Positions 26,446 through 35,559 of a stretch of DNA of 64,000 bases are shown one piece after another. The notes under the pieces were generated by a model. It did no database searches and had not been told where the DNA came from. It saw only the letters and a list, made by a program, of their open reading frames with translations. The first letter of the stretch is position 1, and every line of letters begins with the position of its first letter. The position numbers were made by a program, and so were the translations under genes. The stretch comes from Neobacillus sp. OS1-2 (GTDB lineage: Bacteria > Bacillota > Bacilli > Bacillales > Cytobacillaceae). The stretch spans positions 3,128,001-3,192,000 of the forward strand of contig NZ_CP133265.1 in assembly GCF_030915505.1 (NCBI RefSeq), in the 5' to 3' direction.

Positions 26446-27702
26446 TTAAAGGAATGCTTTAATCCCCACTAAAACGAGCCCAATTAAAAATCCACAAACA
26501 GCCCCATTGACACGAATCCATTGCAGGTCTTTACCGACATTCGTTTCAACCATGTTTATAAGGGTTTTGTCGTCTAATCTTTCTAAATTCTCCTCGACGA
26601 GCTTACCAATTCTTGAATGATTTTTATCAATAAAACTGGAAACATGCTGCTTTATCCAAGTTTCAAATGCGACAACTTTTTCTGAATCCTCTTTAATATG
26701 ACCGAGCCCATTAATGATAATGGGGAGAAGGTAATCTTCCGAGAAGCTTGGATTTTCGACAAAATCAGATGCTTTTTGCTTCAATTGATCAAGTAAAGAG
26801 ACAATTTGTTCTTCAGGTTCCCACTTTGTAATCAAATGAGTTTTTAATTGATTAAGTTCATCGTAAATTTTTTCATCACTTTTTATTGATTGCAGCTTAT
26901 TACGAATATGAATCATTAAAGTTTGTCTATTTTGGTTAAATGGATTGCGATAGCTATCCACCCCTTTTAGAATTAGGCCTTGAATAATATTACCGAGCTT
27001 TTCTTCGTTAACAAGATTACTAAATGACTTTAATGCAAACTGCATAAACCCATCTGCTTTAATATTTTCCACAGCGTCAACAGCTAATCCGCCTAGCTTA
27101 TACTTCGTACTATCCTTCTCAGCCCATTCATTAATTTCTTTCAGAATATAATCAAGGGTTTTTTCATCATATTTTCTTTCCGAGATCTGATCGATCATCA
27201 GTGGAAGGTAGTTCTTACTATCTAATTTGTTTAGCTGAGATTTTAGTTCCTTTTCAATTATAGGAGCAATGCTTTTTGTGTTGACTGTATTAATCAAATG
27301 TTGGATAAGGATGATGATATTCTTTTGAACTGATTTTGAATAGATTTCCTTATCAATGATTTCAAATAGTCTTTTAGAAAAATTGATTGTTTCAATTTTT
27401 TTCCGAATGCTCTCTTTCGTCAGCCAATCATTTTCCAACATTGAAATTATCCCGGCGACAATTCTCTTCCGATTCTTTGGCAGCAATGCAGTATGGGGGA
27501 TGGGAATGCCCAATGGGTGCCGAAATAAGGCGGTTACCGCAAACCAATCCGCAAGCCCCCCAACGAGACCTGCTTCAAACCCCCCCTGTAGGATGATTCC
27601 CCAAAGCGAATCCCGTATGGGGAGTGTTGACAAAAATCCGATTGCCATCACCGCAAGAGAAATAGTCGCTAAATGCTGCGATTTATTTTTCTGGTTTAAC
27701 AT
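26446..27702 (-). CDS. DUF445 family membrane protein
   Basis: A 418-residue protein of the DUF445 (YheB-type) family. TM helices lie at the N terminus (about 10-55, including GFEAGLVGGLADWFAVTALFRHPLGIPIPHT, a family signature given here only in part) and at the extreme C terminus (GAVCGFLIGLVLVGIKAFL). Between them is a long helical region rich in Lys, Glu and Ile. Function unknown; the topology suggests a membrane-tethered coiled rod. It is downstream of the orphan F0 cluster on the same strand but a terminator separates them. Confidence 0.85.
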   Translation of the reverse strand: MLNQKNKSQHLATISLAVMAIGFLSTLPIRDSLWGIILQGGFEAGLVGGLADWFAVTALFRHPLGIPIPHTALLPKNRKRIVAGIISMLENDWLTKESIRKKIETINFSKRLFEIIDKEIYSKSVQKNIIILIQHLINTVNTKSIAPIIEKELKSQLNKLDSKNYLPLMIDQISERKYDEKTLDYILKEINEWAEKDSTKYKLGGLAVDAVENIKADGFMQFALKSFSNLVNEEKLGNIIQGLILKGVDSYRNPFNQNRQTLMIHIRNKLQSIKSDEKIYDELNQLKTHLITKWEPEEQIVSLLDQLKQKASDFVENPSFSEDYLLPIIINGLGHIKEDSEKVVAFETWIKQHVSSFIDKNHSRIGKLVEENLERLDDKTLINMVETNVGKDLQWIRVNGAVCGFLIGLVLVGIKAFL

Positions 27703-27798
27703 CTTTGTACCCCTCGTTTTGTTTATGAAATATTGTTTAGTGCTATTATCTCAATATAGCTGGAAAAAAAGCAAAAAAAAACTTCTTTTTCAATAAGA

Positions 27799-27834
27799 AA
27801 TAAAAAAAGACCCTCTCATTAGCTAAGAGAGGAG
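27799..27834 (-). terminator. terminator of the orphan F0 cluster
   Basis: On the minus strand CCTCTC...GAGAGG followed by GTCTTTTTTT. The hairpin overlaps the last codons of the DUF3939 fusion gene. Confidence 0.8.
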
Positions 27835-28784
27835 TTCTTTTTCTGTGGCTTTATATGTGTGATGAGACCATCAAGGTTTGTAATATAAAATTGTGTTTCA
27901 GGAGCTGTTTTAAGGTAATGATCCTGCATGAGCTGGTAATAATTCACCCTATGATGTGGATCAAATTTTAACATGGGATATTCCTTGTGATCCTTCACAT
28001 ATTGATCAACAGCCCTTTGCACGATATCCATTTCAATTGGAATTTGTTTTTCACTATCTTCAAAGAGATCATAGGTTTCTTTTGACATATAAAACTTTTT
28101 AGCAGGAACTCCACCAAGGAGAGGGGCAAGCTGTTTAAAGTCGATACTGCCATCTTCCTGCACAAGAATCGTCCGGAATACTCCCTTTGGTAAATGATCA
28201 GAAAATGTCCTAACGGCTTTCCTTACATCATCAATGGTTACATCAATAATTGGATAGTTTATTTTATTAGTCAAATCCATTCCTTTAGGATTTTCATTTT
28301 TTGGTTTTTCCTGTTTGGGCGATTTAAAGTATTTTTGGACCATCGAATAAACTGTTAATCCTCCAACGCCAATTCCTAAAAATGTACCAATCAATGTAAA
28401 GGTGGGGTATAGTTCGAATCGCTGATCTAGAAAAGATCCTAGCTTAAACCCGCAATAAACGGATAAAGCAATAGCAATCCCAAAAACCATGTTTAAGGAA
28501 AGGGCTTTCATTAGAAAGGTCGTGAACTCATTCCAATGTGTTTCATTGCGGTTCTTTTCATCTTTTAAAAATCTCTTAACTTCGTTTTTCATTTCTGCCG
28601 ACACCTTGTTTTCTTCGAAAAAGCTTTTAAGATACTCTTCATCGGATTTATTTTCGTTCTTCAATAGACAGGCCGTTTTCTCACGGGCTCCTATTGTGTA
28701 ATGAACATAAATCCACTTTTCTTCAAAACCTAATTCGAGATTTTCTGTTACTCTGCCCAAGTATTTAGTAAACTTGTGCCTCAT
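27819..28784 (-). CDS. AtpZ/AtpI-like membrane domain fused to a DUF3939 domain
   Basis: A 321-residue protein in three parts. Residues 1-90 are charged and soluble. Residues about 92-150 are two TM helices closely resembling AtpZ/AtpI of ATP synthase operons (FGIAIALSVYCGFKLGSFLD, then LIGTFLGIGVGGLTVYSMV). Residues about 180-315 resemble the Bacillus DUF3939 domain (DVRKAVRTFSDHLPKGVFRT, LLGGVPAKKFYMSKETYDLF). It starts four bases after the short b subunit with an AAAGGGGG RBS. AtpZ/AtpI proteins help assemble F0 or move divalent cations; this fusion presumably serves the adjacent a and b subunits. I know no characterised protein with this architecture. Confidence 0.72.
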   Translation of the reverse strand: MRHKFTKYLGRVTENLELGFEEKWIYVHYTIGAREKTACLLKNENKSDEEYLKSFFEENKVSAEMKNEVKRFLKDEKNRNETHWNEFTTFLMKALSLNMVFGIAIALSVYCGFKLGSFLDQRFELYPTFTLIGTFLGIGVGGLTVYSMVQKYFKSPKQEKPKNENPKGMDLTNKINYPIIDVTIDDVRKAVRTFSDHLPKGVFRTILVQEDGSIDFKQLAPLLGGVPAKKFYMSKETYDLFEDSEKQIPIEMDIVQRAVDQYVKDHKEYPMLKFDPHHRVNYYQLMQDHYLKTAPETQFYITNLDGLITHIKPQKKNSSLS

Positions 28785-28788
28785 CAGT

Positions 28789-29184
28789 TTATGCCCCCTT
28801 TATTTGAGTGTTTTGGGGAAAAGTGCGTGTCTTTGTTCGAAATGCCTCGTCTTTTGCAGTCTTTTTAATTTGTTTCGCTTCATCTTTTGCCTCTTGAATC
28901 AACTGTTTTGCTTGATTTTCACTGTGCTTTATTATTTCCCTTGCCTCTATTTTAGCCTGTTTTAGAATGTCTTGACTATCTTCAAAGTTAACTTTTGCTT
29001 CAAATTTGTATTTTTCGGTCAATTTTAATTGCTCTTCGATATGCTCTTTTCGTTTATCGAGGATATCCACAAGCTTTATTAGAACAAATTTCTTTAAAAT
29101 GAAAACTAAAATGGTAAAAATAATGGCTTGATAAATCATGGTGCCCAATGAAATTGGCAGCCCAAATAACGTAATATCACCCAT
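28789..29184 (-). CDS. atpF: short F0 ATP synthase subunit b-like protein
   Basis: A 131-residue paralogue of subunit b. One N-terminal TM helix (ISLGTMIYQAIIFTILVFIL) is followed by FVLIKLVDILDKRKEHIEEQL and a Lys/Glu-rich coiled coil with a 5'-to-3' alanine periodicity. Ordinary b subunits are about 170 residues; here the C-terminal region that holds the delta subunit of F1 is missing. The ATG at 29184 follows AAGGGAG by eight bases. It is 22 bases after the a subunit gene, with no c subunit gene between or around, so it belongs to an unusual F0-only module. Confidence 0.78.
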   Translation of the reverse strand: MGDITLFGLPISLGTMIYQAIIFTILVFILKKFVLIKLVDILDKRKEHIEEQLKLTEKYKFEAKVNFEDSQDILKQAKIEAREIIKHSENQAKQLIQEAKDEAKQIKKTAKDEAFRTKTRTFPQNTQIKGA

Positions 29185-29206
29185 CTTTATTACTCCCTTC
29201 ACTTTT

Positions 29207-30052
<846 letters not shown>

Positions 30053-30186
30053 TTAATTTTCTGAATAGTACAGTTAACAAGGTTTGAAAGTTTGTTAGCA
30101 TTAAGTTGTTTTACATATTGTATTGTGTAGAATAGTAATATTTTATATAATTATCAAGGCTAAAATAGAAATAGGGGGAACACCAG

Positions 30187-30720
30187 ATGAAAAAATTCTT
30201 AGTATTATTATCAGCCATTACAATGGCTATGGCGCTAGCCGCTTGTTCAAACAGTGATGAGTCTAAAATAGAAAAGAAAGAAGATCAAAAAGAAGCAGCG
30301 GCACCAAAAGTGGAAGTAAAAAAAGAATTAGTTAAATTCTATATGGATCTTGGAAACAAAATTAATGCAAAAGATGCCGAATTAAATTCTTATGTAGCAA
30401 AAGCAACCAAGGAAGATGCTAAGCCTGAAGAATTACCAACTGCTGAGGATCGTGCTAAAGCGAGTGAATCAGCTTCTGCTGTAGCCGTTGAACTAAATAG
30501 TGTTCAAATTCCTACTGAGCTAAAAGAACAAAAAACTGATCTTGAGGCGGCAGTAAAAGAATATGCGGCTTCATACCAAGAAAAAGCGGATGAATTGAAA
30601 AAAGATGCTCCATCCCTAGATGCGGCGGATAAAACTTTCGCGCAAGCTGAGGAAAAACTTGGTAAGGTATTTGAAAGTGCAAAATTACTTCCACCAAGCT
30701 TAGGTAAACAAGTTAACTAA
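30187..30720 (+). CDS. small lipoprotein, hypothetical
   Basis: A 177-residue lipoprotein. The signal peptide MKKFLVLLSAITMAMALAAC ends with the lipobox ALAAC (Cys20), then a polar, Lys/Glu-rich linker (about 25-45) and an all-helical domain with many Ala, Glu and Lys. It would sit on the outer face of the membrane. I do not recognise a named family. AGGGGGAA is the RBS. It is divergent from the orphan F0 cluster across 257 bases, and convergent with a HesB-like gene. Confidence 0.8.
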   Translation: MKKFLVLLSAITMAMALAACSNSDESKIEKKEDQKEAAAPKVEVKKELVKFYMDLGNKINAKDAELNSYVAKATKEDAKPEELPTAEDRAKASESASAVAVELNSVQIPTELKEQKTDLEAAVKEYAASYQEKADELKKDAPSLDAADKTFAQAEEKLGKVFESAKLLPPSLGKQVN

Positions 30721-30723
30721 TTG

Positions 30724-30768
30724 TCAAGCAAAACAGGCTGGATGATAGATCACCCGGCCCGTTTTGAC
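30724..30768. terminator. bidirectional terminator between lipoprotein and HesB-like genes
   Basis: CAAAAC.GGCTGG pairs with CCGGCC.GTTTTG with one mismatch on each side. Confidence 0.7.
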
Positions 30769-30791
30769 TTTGGATAAAGTAAAAGTCAGTA

Positions 30792-31103
30792 TTAACTAAT
30801 AACCGCGCTTATTTCCTCTTTGTAGCTTACTTGAATTTCATCTAGATGATCATCAACAGTCAAATAAGTTTCAGTATCTTCGAAGAACCAAACATCATTC
30901 CCTTCAACATAAAACGTAATGCCATTTACTTCTTTTGTAAAGCCAATGTTTGCAGGATGTTCGGCCGAAAAAGCTAGACTATAACCTTTATGTTTCTGTC
31001 CAAACCCGGCATATTGAGGATACATACGAATGCTGAATGGTTTATTGAATTCAAATTCTCGCGTGAACCATAAAGAGGCTTTTTCATCAATAGATATGAA
31101 CAT
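30792..31103 (-). CDS. HesB-like (YneR-type) protein lacking cysteines
   Basis: A 103-residue protein with the HesB/IscA fold by pattern: MFISIDEKASLWFTREFEF, then YPQYAGFGQKHKGYSLAFSAE and ITFYVEGNDVWFFEDTETYL. The three cysteines of true Fe-S carriers are absent, as in the YneR branch, so a scaffold role in Fe-S assembly is unlikely. Function unknown. It is convergent with the lipoprotein gene. Confidence 0.8.
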   Translation of the reverse strand: MFISIDEKASLWFTREFEFNKPFSIRMYPQYAGFGQKHKGYSLAFSAEHPANIGFTKEVNGITFYVEGNDVWFFEDTETYLTVDDHLDEIQVSYKEEISAVIS

Positions 31104-31372
31104 ACTTATACACCAACCTTTTCCTTGTTGATATTCCGTTAGGATAAAAATGACTACATATAAAAGACCTTTCCCTTATAGTGAAAGCTTATAATTTTTC
31201 ATATGTTTTGCATGTGACAATATTCACGGTGAGGCCCAAACCGTGTTGATTTAATAAATTGTTCAATTTTTTGCTTCGGATTGTTCACAAGTGTGCAATA
31301 AATCAATATGGAATGATGAATAAAATGTTTTAATAGAGATAACTCAATTAATTTACTTTATTGGAGGAGAAT

Positions 31373-31630
31373 ATGAATAAGGATTGGACAAAAGATCTGG
31401 AACACGACGAATATGAACAGGATATTGACCTAATAATAAAGGACGCATTAGAGGCGGTGGAGGAAACAGCTTCCGGCCGTTTTGTAAACCTTGTGACATC
31501 TTCACATTTTGGAAATCCTACTGATTATTTACAGCCTTTAATTGAGGAAATGTATCCAGATATGGTAAGGATTAAATTCATTGACCAATGTGGATGTGGG
31601 GGATATGTACTGCGGGTTTGGAAGAATTAA
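31373..31630 (+). CDS. CGCGG-motif protein (putative rSAM-modified RiPP family)
   Basis: An 85-residue acidic protein ending DQCGCGGYVLRVWKN. The pattern IIKDALEAVEETASGRFVNLVTSSHFGNPTDYL, cited here in part, plus a near-terminal CGCGG matches my memory of the CGCGG family of putative radical-SAM-modified RiPP proteins known from haloarchaea and Bacillales. GGAGGAG lies just before the ATG. No radical SAM maturase is adjacent; neighbours are a HesB-like gene and a coiled-coil gene. An alternative reading is a small metal- or cluster-binding protein. The family assignment is from memory and needs a search. Confidence 0.65.
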   Translation: MNKDWTKDLEHDEYEQDIDLIIKDALEAVEETASGRFVNLVTSSHFGNPTDYLQPLIEEMYPDMVRIKFIDQCGCGGYVLRVWKN

Positions 31631-31754
31631 TGTTGTTCACAAAAACTTCTAAAATTATTTTTGATTTTTAACGTTTATTGTTGCCGTTTTTGTAACATGT
31701 TTATAGTGAAAACGATGATAAAATAAAGGAAATAGAATAAGGGAGTTTTTGATC

Positions 31755-32051
31755 ATGGAAAAACAATTTGAAAAGATTTCTGAGAATGTCGATGATATAA
31801 AAAGTCTAATCAATACTTTTAATACCACACTGGATAACATTGAAAAAAGACTGGCAAGATTAGAGAAAATGGACAGCATTGAACATAGAGTTGAAGTCAA
31901 CCAAATAGATTTATCTGACATTAAAGATTCCCTTCAGCGTATTGAAGAAACGCAAAGTAAAGATATTCAGCATATCAATCGCCGCCTTGATTCACATTTG
32001 GTGAAAATTGCAAAAGTAGAAGAGGAACTTATTATTTCACAATCAAAATAA
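31755..32051 (+). CDS. small coiled-coil protein, hypothetical
   Basis: A 98-residue protein that is almost entirely heptad-patterned helix (ISENVDDIKSLINTFNTTLD, IEKRLARLEKMDSIEHRVE), with no TM segment. AAGGGAG lies eight bases before the ATG. It resembles small coiled-coil proteins of unknown role in Bacilli. A bidirectional terminator follows. Confidence 0.7.
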   Translation: MEKQFEKISENVDDIKSLINTFNTTLDNIEKRLARLEKMDSIEHRVEVNQIDLSDIKDSLQRIEETQSKDIQHINRRLDSHLVKIAKVEEELIISQSK

Positions 32052-32061
32052 TGGTAAACAG

Positions 32062-32092
32062 AAAAATAGACCGAGCGCATCGGTCTATTTTT
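32062..32092. terminator. bidirectional terminator
   Basis: AAAAATAGACCGA/TCGGTCTATTTTT perfect stem with a five-base loop between convergent genes. Confidence 0.88.
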
Positions 32093-32098
32093 CACTTA

Positions 32099-33451
32099 TT
32101 ACGATAATACCTCTGATTTGGATACAGCAATTTTCGGGGTTATTGTTTCTTCATTATGAACATTTTTTGTAACTTCCAAATATTTAATATGATGTTCTTC
32201 CATATCAAGGATTTTAAAGGTATATGAATCATGGTGAATGATGTCGCCTTCTTTGGCCTCATAATTTTCGGTTAAAATCCAGCCGCCAATGGTATCTACA
32301 TCTTCATCATCAATTTCTACACCTAATAAATCATTCACTTCTGTTACTAATACTTTAGAGTCAATAATATAATGATTTTCTTTGATTTTGCGGATTTCTG
32401 GAATTTCATCCATATCGAATTCATCACGGATCTCGCCAACGATTTCTTCAAGGATATCTTCAACCGTAACAAGCCCTGAAGTCCCACCATATTCGTCCAT
32501 TAAGATGGCCATATGCACACGGTCTTTTTGCATTTTTACTAACAAATCATGAATGGGTATCGTTTCTATTACTCTAATAATTGGCCGCGAATAGCTTTCT
32601 AGTGTTTGAGATGATAAATTTTCATTACCAATTAAATCAGTCATAACTTCTTTGATATTGATAAGGCCTATGATATGATCCTTATCGCCATCAATAACAG
32701 GATATCGTGTAAACTTTTCTTCACGTAAAACCTCTAGAAAAGTTTCTAATGAATCATCCTTTGACAATGAAACCATTTCTGTTCGTGGAACCATGATTTC
32801 CTTTGCGATACGATTATCAAATTCAAAGATTTTATTTACATACTTAAACTCTGATTGGTTAATTTCACCACTTTTATAGCTTTCAGATAGGATAATTCGA
32901 AGCTCTTCCTCTGTATGGGCAATTTCATTTTCGGAAACAGGCTTTAACCCAAACATACTTGAAACAATCCGAGCAGACCCATTAAGAACCCAAATAAATG
33001 GGTACATAATTTTATAAAATAGGATAAGCGGGCGTGAGACAAGTAGCGTAATTAGTTCAGCCTTTTGAATGGCCAGTGTTTTGGGTGCGAGCTCGCCAAC
33101 GACCACATGTAAAAACGTAATGGTCGCAAATGCTATTCCAATTGATAATATTTGCGTTGCACTCTCAGGAACGTTTAGCCTTTGAAAGAGAGGCCCAAGC
33201 ATATGCTCAATGGTTGATTCCCCTATCCAACCTAAACCCAAGGCCGTTATCGTTATACCTAATTGACAGGCAGACAGATATTCATCAAGGTTTGAAATGA
33301 CCCTTTTTGCGGAAACAGCCTTCGAATTTCCTTCCTCTATTAACTGATCGATTCTCGAACTTCTAATTTTAACAATAGCAAATTCCGAAGTTACAAAAAA
33401 AGCAGTTAAGGCAATTAAAATGGCTATAATAACCAAGTTAAATATGTCCAA
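32099..33451 (-). CDS. CNNM/CBS-domain transporter (hemolysin C family, YhdP/MpfA-like)
   Basis: A 450-residue protein: an N-terminal DUF21/CNNM membrane domain with about four TM helices (SEFAIVKIRSSRIDQLIEEGN, VVGELAPKTLAIQKAE), two CBS domains (MVPRTEMVSLSKDDSL, MQKDRVHMAILMDEYGGTSG) and a C-terminal CorC/HlyC domain (DTIGGWILTENYEAKEGD). Family members export Mg2+ or Co2+. It starts with TTG after AAGGGA, and that RBS lies in the 3' arm of a leader hairpin. The arrangement with a MerR gene and a second CNNM gene matches yhdP-yhdQ-yhdT of B. subtilis. Confidence 0.9.
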   Translation of the reverse strand: MDIFNLVIIAILIALTAFFVTSEFAIVKIRSSRIDQLIEEGNSKAVSAKRVISNLDEYLSACQLGITITALGLGWIGESTIEHMLGPLFQRLNVPESATQILSIGIAFATITFLHVVVGELAPKTLAIQKAELITLLVSRPLILFYKIMYPFIWVLNGSARIVSSMFGLKPVSENEIAHTEEELRIILSESYKSGEINQSEFKYVNKIFEFDNRIAKEIMVPRTEMVSLSKDDSLETFLEVLREEKFTRYPVIDGDKDHIIGLINIKEVMTDLIGNENLSSQTLESYSRPIIRVIETIPIHDLLVKMQKDRVHMAILMDEYGGTSGLVTVEDILEEIVGEIRDEFDMDEIPEIRKIKENHYIIDSKVLVTEVNDLLGVEIDDEDVDTIGGWILTENYEAKEGDIIHHDSYTFKILDMEEHHIKYLEVTKNVHNEETITPKIAVSKSEVLS

Positions 33452-33500
33452 ATAAGTTCCCTTATCCCGTTTTTAGACGGGTAAGGAGTCACCTCCCAGT
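33452..33500 (-). promoter_or_regulatory. leader hairpin enclosing the RBS of the first CNNM gene
   Basis: On the minus strand GGGAGGTGACTCCTTACCCG pairs onward to CGGGATAAGGG: CCTTACCCGT/ACGGGATAAGG form a stem that buries the TAAGGG RBS. The sequence GAGGTG.C..CCTTAC..TAAGGG.AC recurs before the second CNNM gene (35407-35446). Confidence 0.55.
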
Positions 33501-33512
33501 AATTTAAAAAAA

Positions 33513-33931
33513 TTAACTCGTGACATTCAGAAGGGAATTCATGAGCGCTGTACGCAGCAAGCTAAGATTGTTGGTTAGCTTCTCTTTTTGTTGATCATCC
33601 AATTTTTCCAGAATAGGTTGAAGATCAAATAAGTCGCTATGAAGCTGCTTCATTTGCTGTGTAACAGCACTTACATGTTTTTCTACCTCTGATTCACGAA
33701 TGTTTATGGATTTACGCATTTCTAGCTTTCTTCTAATCTCGTCTAATGGAAAGTGCAGACTCTTGCATTCCTCAATAAACTTTAAATCCTCCAATGATTC
33801 ATCCGAATAAATGCGGTAATTTGACTTAGAGCGTTGTGCCTTCAATAAACCAATAGACGTATAATAGTCAATTGTTCGTTTTGAAACATCAGCTCTTTTT
33901 GCTATTTCACCAATTCGATAGACAGCCCCAT
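33513..33931 (-). pseudogene. MerR-family regulator, start codon out of frame (possible frameshift)
   Basis: The open frame encodes a MerR protein: YRIGEIAKRADVSKRTIDYY (helix-turn-helix) then LLKAQRSKSNYRIYSDESLE and a C-terminal coiled coil to NSLLNVTS. The only ATG with an RBS (GAGGTGG, ATG at 33931) is one base out of frame: ATGGGG then CTGTC stops at TAG after nine codons, whereas one extra G would join it to the MerR frame. The next in-frame start is a TTG at 33845, after the HTH. So either a one-base deletion in a G tract or an error. No metal-binding Cys pair is present. Position equals yhdQ between two CNNM genes. Confidence 0.6.
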
Positions 33932-34101
33932 CTTACCACCTCAACATTTTTTAAATTAACAATAATTATAAAGAATTTAAACTGTACAGTCAAACGTTCT
34001 GGTTAGAATAGTTGTTGATAACACTATTTTATGGTAAATATCAGTAAATATGAATAATGAAATCAAAATATTACAAAAATTTAATTGACAAACAACGCCT
34101 C

Positions 34102-35406
34102 CTAATCAGGAGACGCTATTTTTTTAACTTCAATGTATACGATATGGTGTCCTTCGATTTCCTTTATTTGAAACAGGTATCCGTCCGTTTCAATGGTATC
34201 ACCTTTATGGACGTCAAACTTTTGTGTCAGGAACCAACCGCCAATTGTATCGACATCATCCTCTTCAAGTGTAGTACCAAGGAGGTCATTTACTTCACCA
34301 ATCAAGACTTTTCCATCCAAAATGAAATGGTCATTTTCTTTTTTCTGGATCAGAGGAAGTTCATCCATATCAAACTCGTCACGTATTTCACCGACAATTT
34401 CTTCAAGAATGTCTTCGACCGTAACAATTCCTGCTGTACCGCCATACTCATCTGATAAAACAGCTAAATGTGTTCGGTTTTTTTGCAGCTTCACTAAAAG
34501 CTCTTTAATGGGTATCGTTTCAATCACATGAATCACAGGCTTTAAATAGGGGATAAGTGGTTCTTCACCGAGACATTTTTGCTCAATACAATCTGTTAAA
34601 ACCTCTTTAATATTGACAATACCCAAAATATTATCTTTATCACCATCGATTAGAGGATATCTCGTATACTTTTCCTGCTTAATGGTTTCGATGATTTCGT
34701 CCATTTTGGCCGTTTTAGATAGCGTAACAACTTCAGTTCTTGGCACCATAATTTCTTTGGCAATCCGATCATCGAACTCAAATATTCGATTCATATACTT
34801 ATACTCAGATTGATTGATTTCTCCGCTCTCATAGCTTTGGGACAGGATCATCCGCAATTCTTCCTCAGACATGACAAGATCTTGTTCAGAAGCAGGTTTG
34901 ATTCCGAATAGTCCTGTAATGGTTCGAGCAGACCGATTAAGAATCCAAATAAACGGATACAAAACTTTGTAAAAAAGAATTAATGGCCCAGCGAATAACA
35001 AAATGATTTCTTCAGCCTTTTGAATGGCAAATGTTTTTGGCGCTAATTCACCAATGACTACATTGAAGAAAGTAATAATGGCAAATGCCAGAAACGTTGC
35101 AATAATGGGTTCCAAAGATAACGGAATATGAACCCATGAAAAGATTGGTTCCAAAATCTCTCGGATAGTAGACTCACCCCGCCAACCTAAGATTAAGGAA
35201 GTAATGGTGATGCCTACTTGTGTGGCGGAAAGGTACCCATCCATATTAGAAATTACCTTTCTTGCCGCTTCAGCCTTTTTATGTCCTTCAGATACTAATT
35301 GATCGATTCGCGTTGTTCTTACCCTTACGATGGCAAATTCTGATGCTACGAAAAAAGCAGTTAAGGCAATTAATATAGCTATAATGAAAACATTTATCCA
35401 AATCAT
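34102..35406 (-). CDS. CNNM/CBS-domain transporter (YhdT-like), second copy
   Basis: About 434 residues, same architecture as the first CNNM gene and obviously paralogous: DUF21 with SEFAIVRVRTTRIDQLVSEGH, CBS pair (MVPRTEVVTLSKTAKM, LQKNRTHLAVLSDEYGGTAG), CorC/HlyC domain (DTIGGWFLTQKFDVHKGD). The ATG at 35406 is chosen because TAAGGG lies five bases upstream and the segment IWINVFIIAILIALTAFFVA then starts the protein; the frame stays open 23 codons further upstream without an RBS. Probable divalent-cation exporter. Confidence 0.9.
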   Translation of the reverse strand: MIWINVFIIAILIALTAFFVASEFAIVRVRTTRIDQLVSEGHKKAEAARKVISNMDGYLSATQVGITITSLILGWRGESTIREILEPIFSWVHIPLSLEPIIATFLAFAIITFFNVVIGELAPKTFAIQKAEEIILLFAGPLILFYKVLYPFIWILNRSARTITGLFGIKPASEQDLVMSEEELRMILSQSYESGEINQSEYKYMNRIFEFDDRIAKEIMVPRTEVVTLSKTAKMDEIIETIKQEKYTRYPLIDGDKDNILGIVNIKEVLTDCIEQKCLGEEPLIPYLKPVIHVIETIPIKELLVKLQKNRTHLAVLSDEYGGTAGIVTVEDILEEIVGEIRDEFDMDELPLIQKKENDHFILDGKVLIGEVNDLLGTTLEEDDVDTIGGWFLTQKFDVHKGDTIETDGYLFQIKEIEGHHIVYIEVKKIASPD

Positions 35407-35446
35407 CGGTACCCTTACTTCCTGAGTAAGGTATGCCACCTCACTT
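35407..35446 (-). promoter_or_regulatory. leader hairpin enclosing the RBS of the second CNNM gene
   Basis: On the minus strand GTGAGGTGGCATACCTTACT pairs with AGTAAGGGTACC around CAGGA, covering the RBS. It shares GAGGTG.C, CCTTAC and TAAGGG.AC with the leader at 33452-33500 while the loop differs in length. Confidence 0.55.
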
Positions 35447-35531
35447 ACGATTCGCTCTAGACATTCGAAATTCAACTTATTATTATTATTTCAAAAAAAG
35501 TTTTGATTAGCAAATAGGAGGGCAGTCTCAT

Positions 35532-35558
35532 GCAAAATGCCGTCAAAAAGACGGCATA
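35532..35558 (-). terminator. terminator of the GNAT gene
   Basis: ATGCCGTC/GACGGCAT stem with TTTTT loop, followed on the minus strand by TTTTGC. Confidence 0.7.
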
Positions 35559-35559
35559 A

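Noticed and set aside
33452..33500. M-box (ykoK) or yybP-ykoY riboswitch before the CNNM gene
   Set aside because: The conserved cores of those aptamers are absent and the leader is too short.
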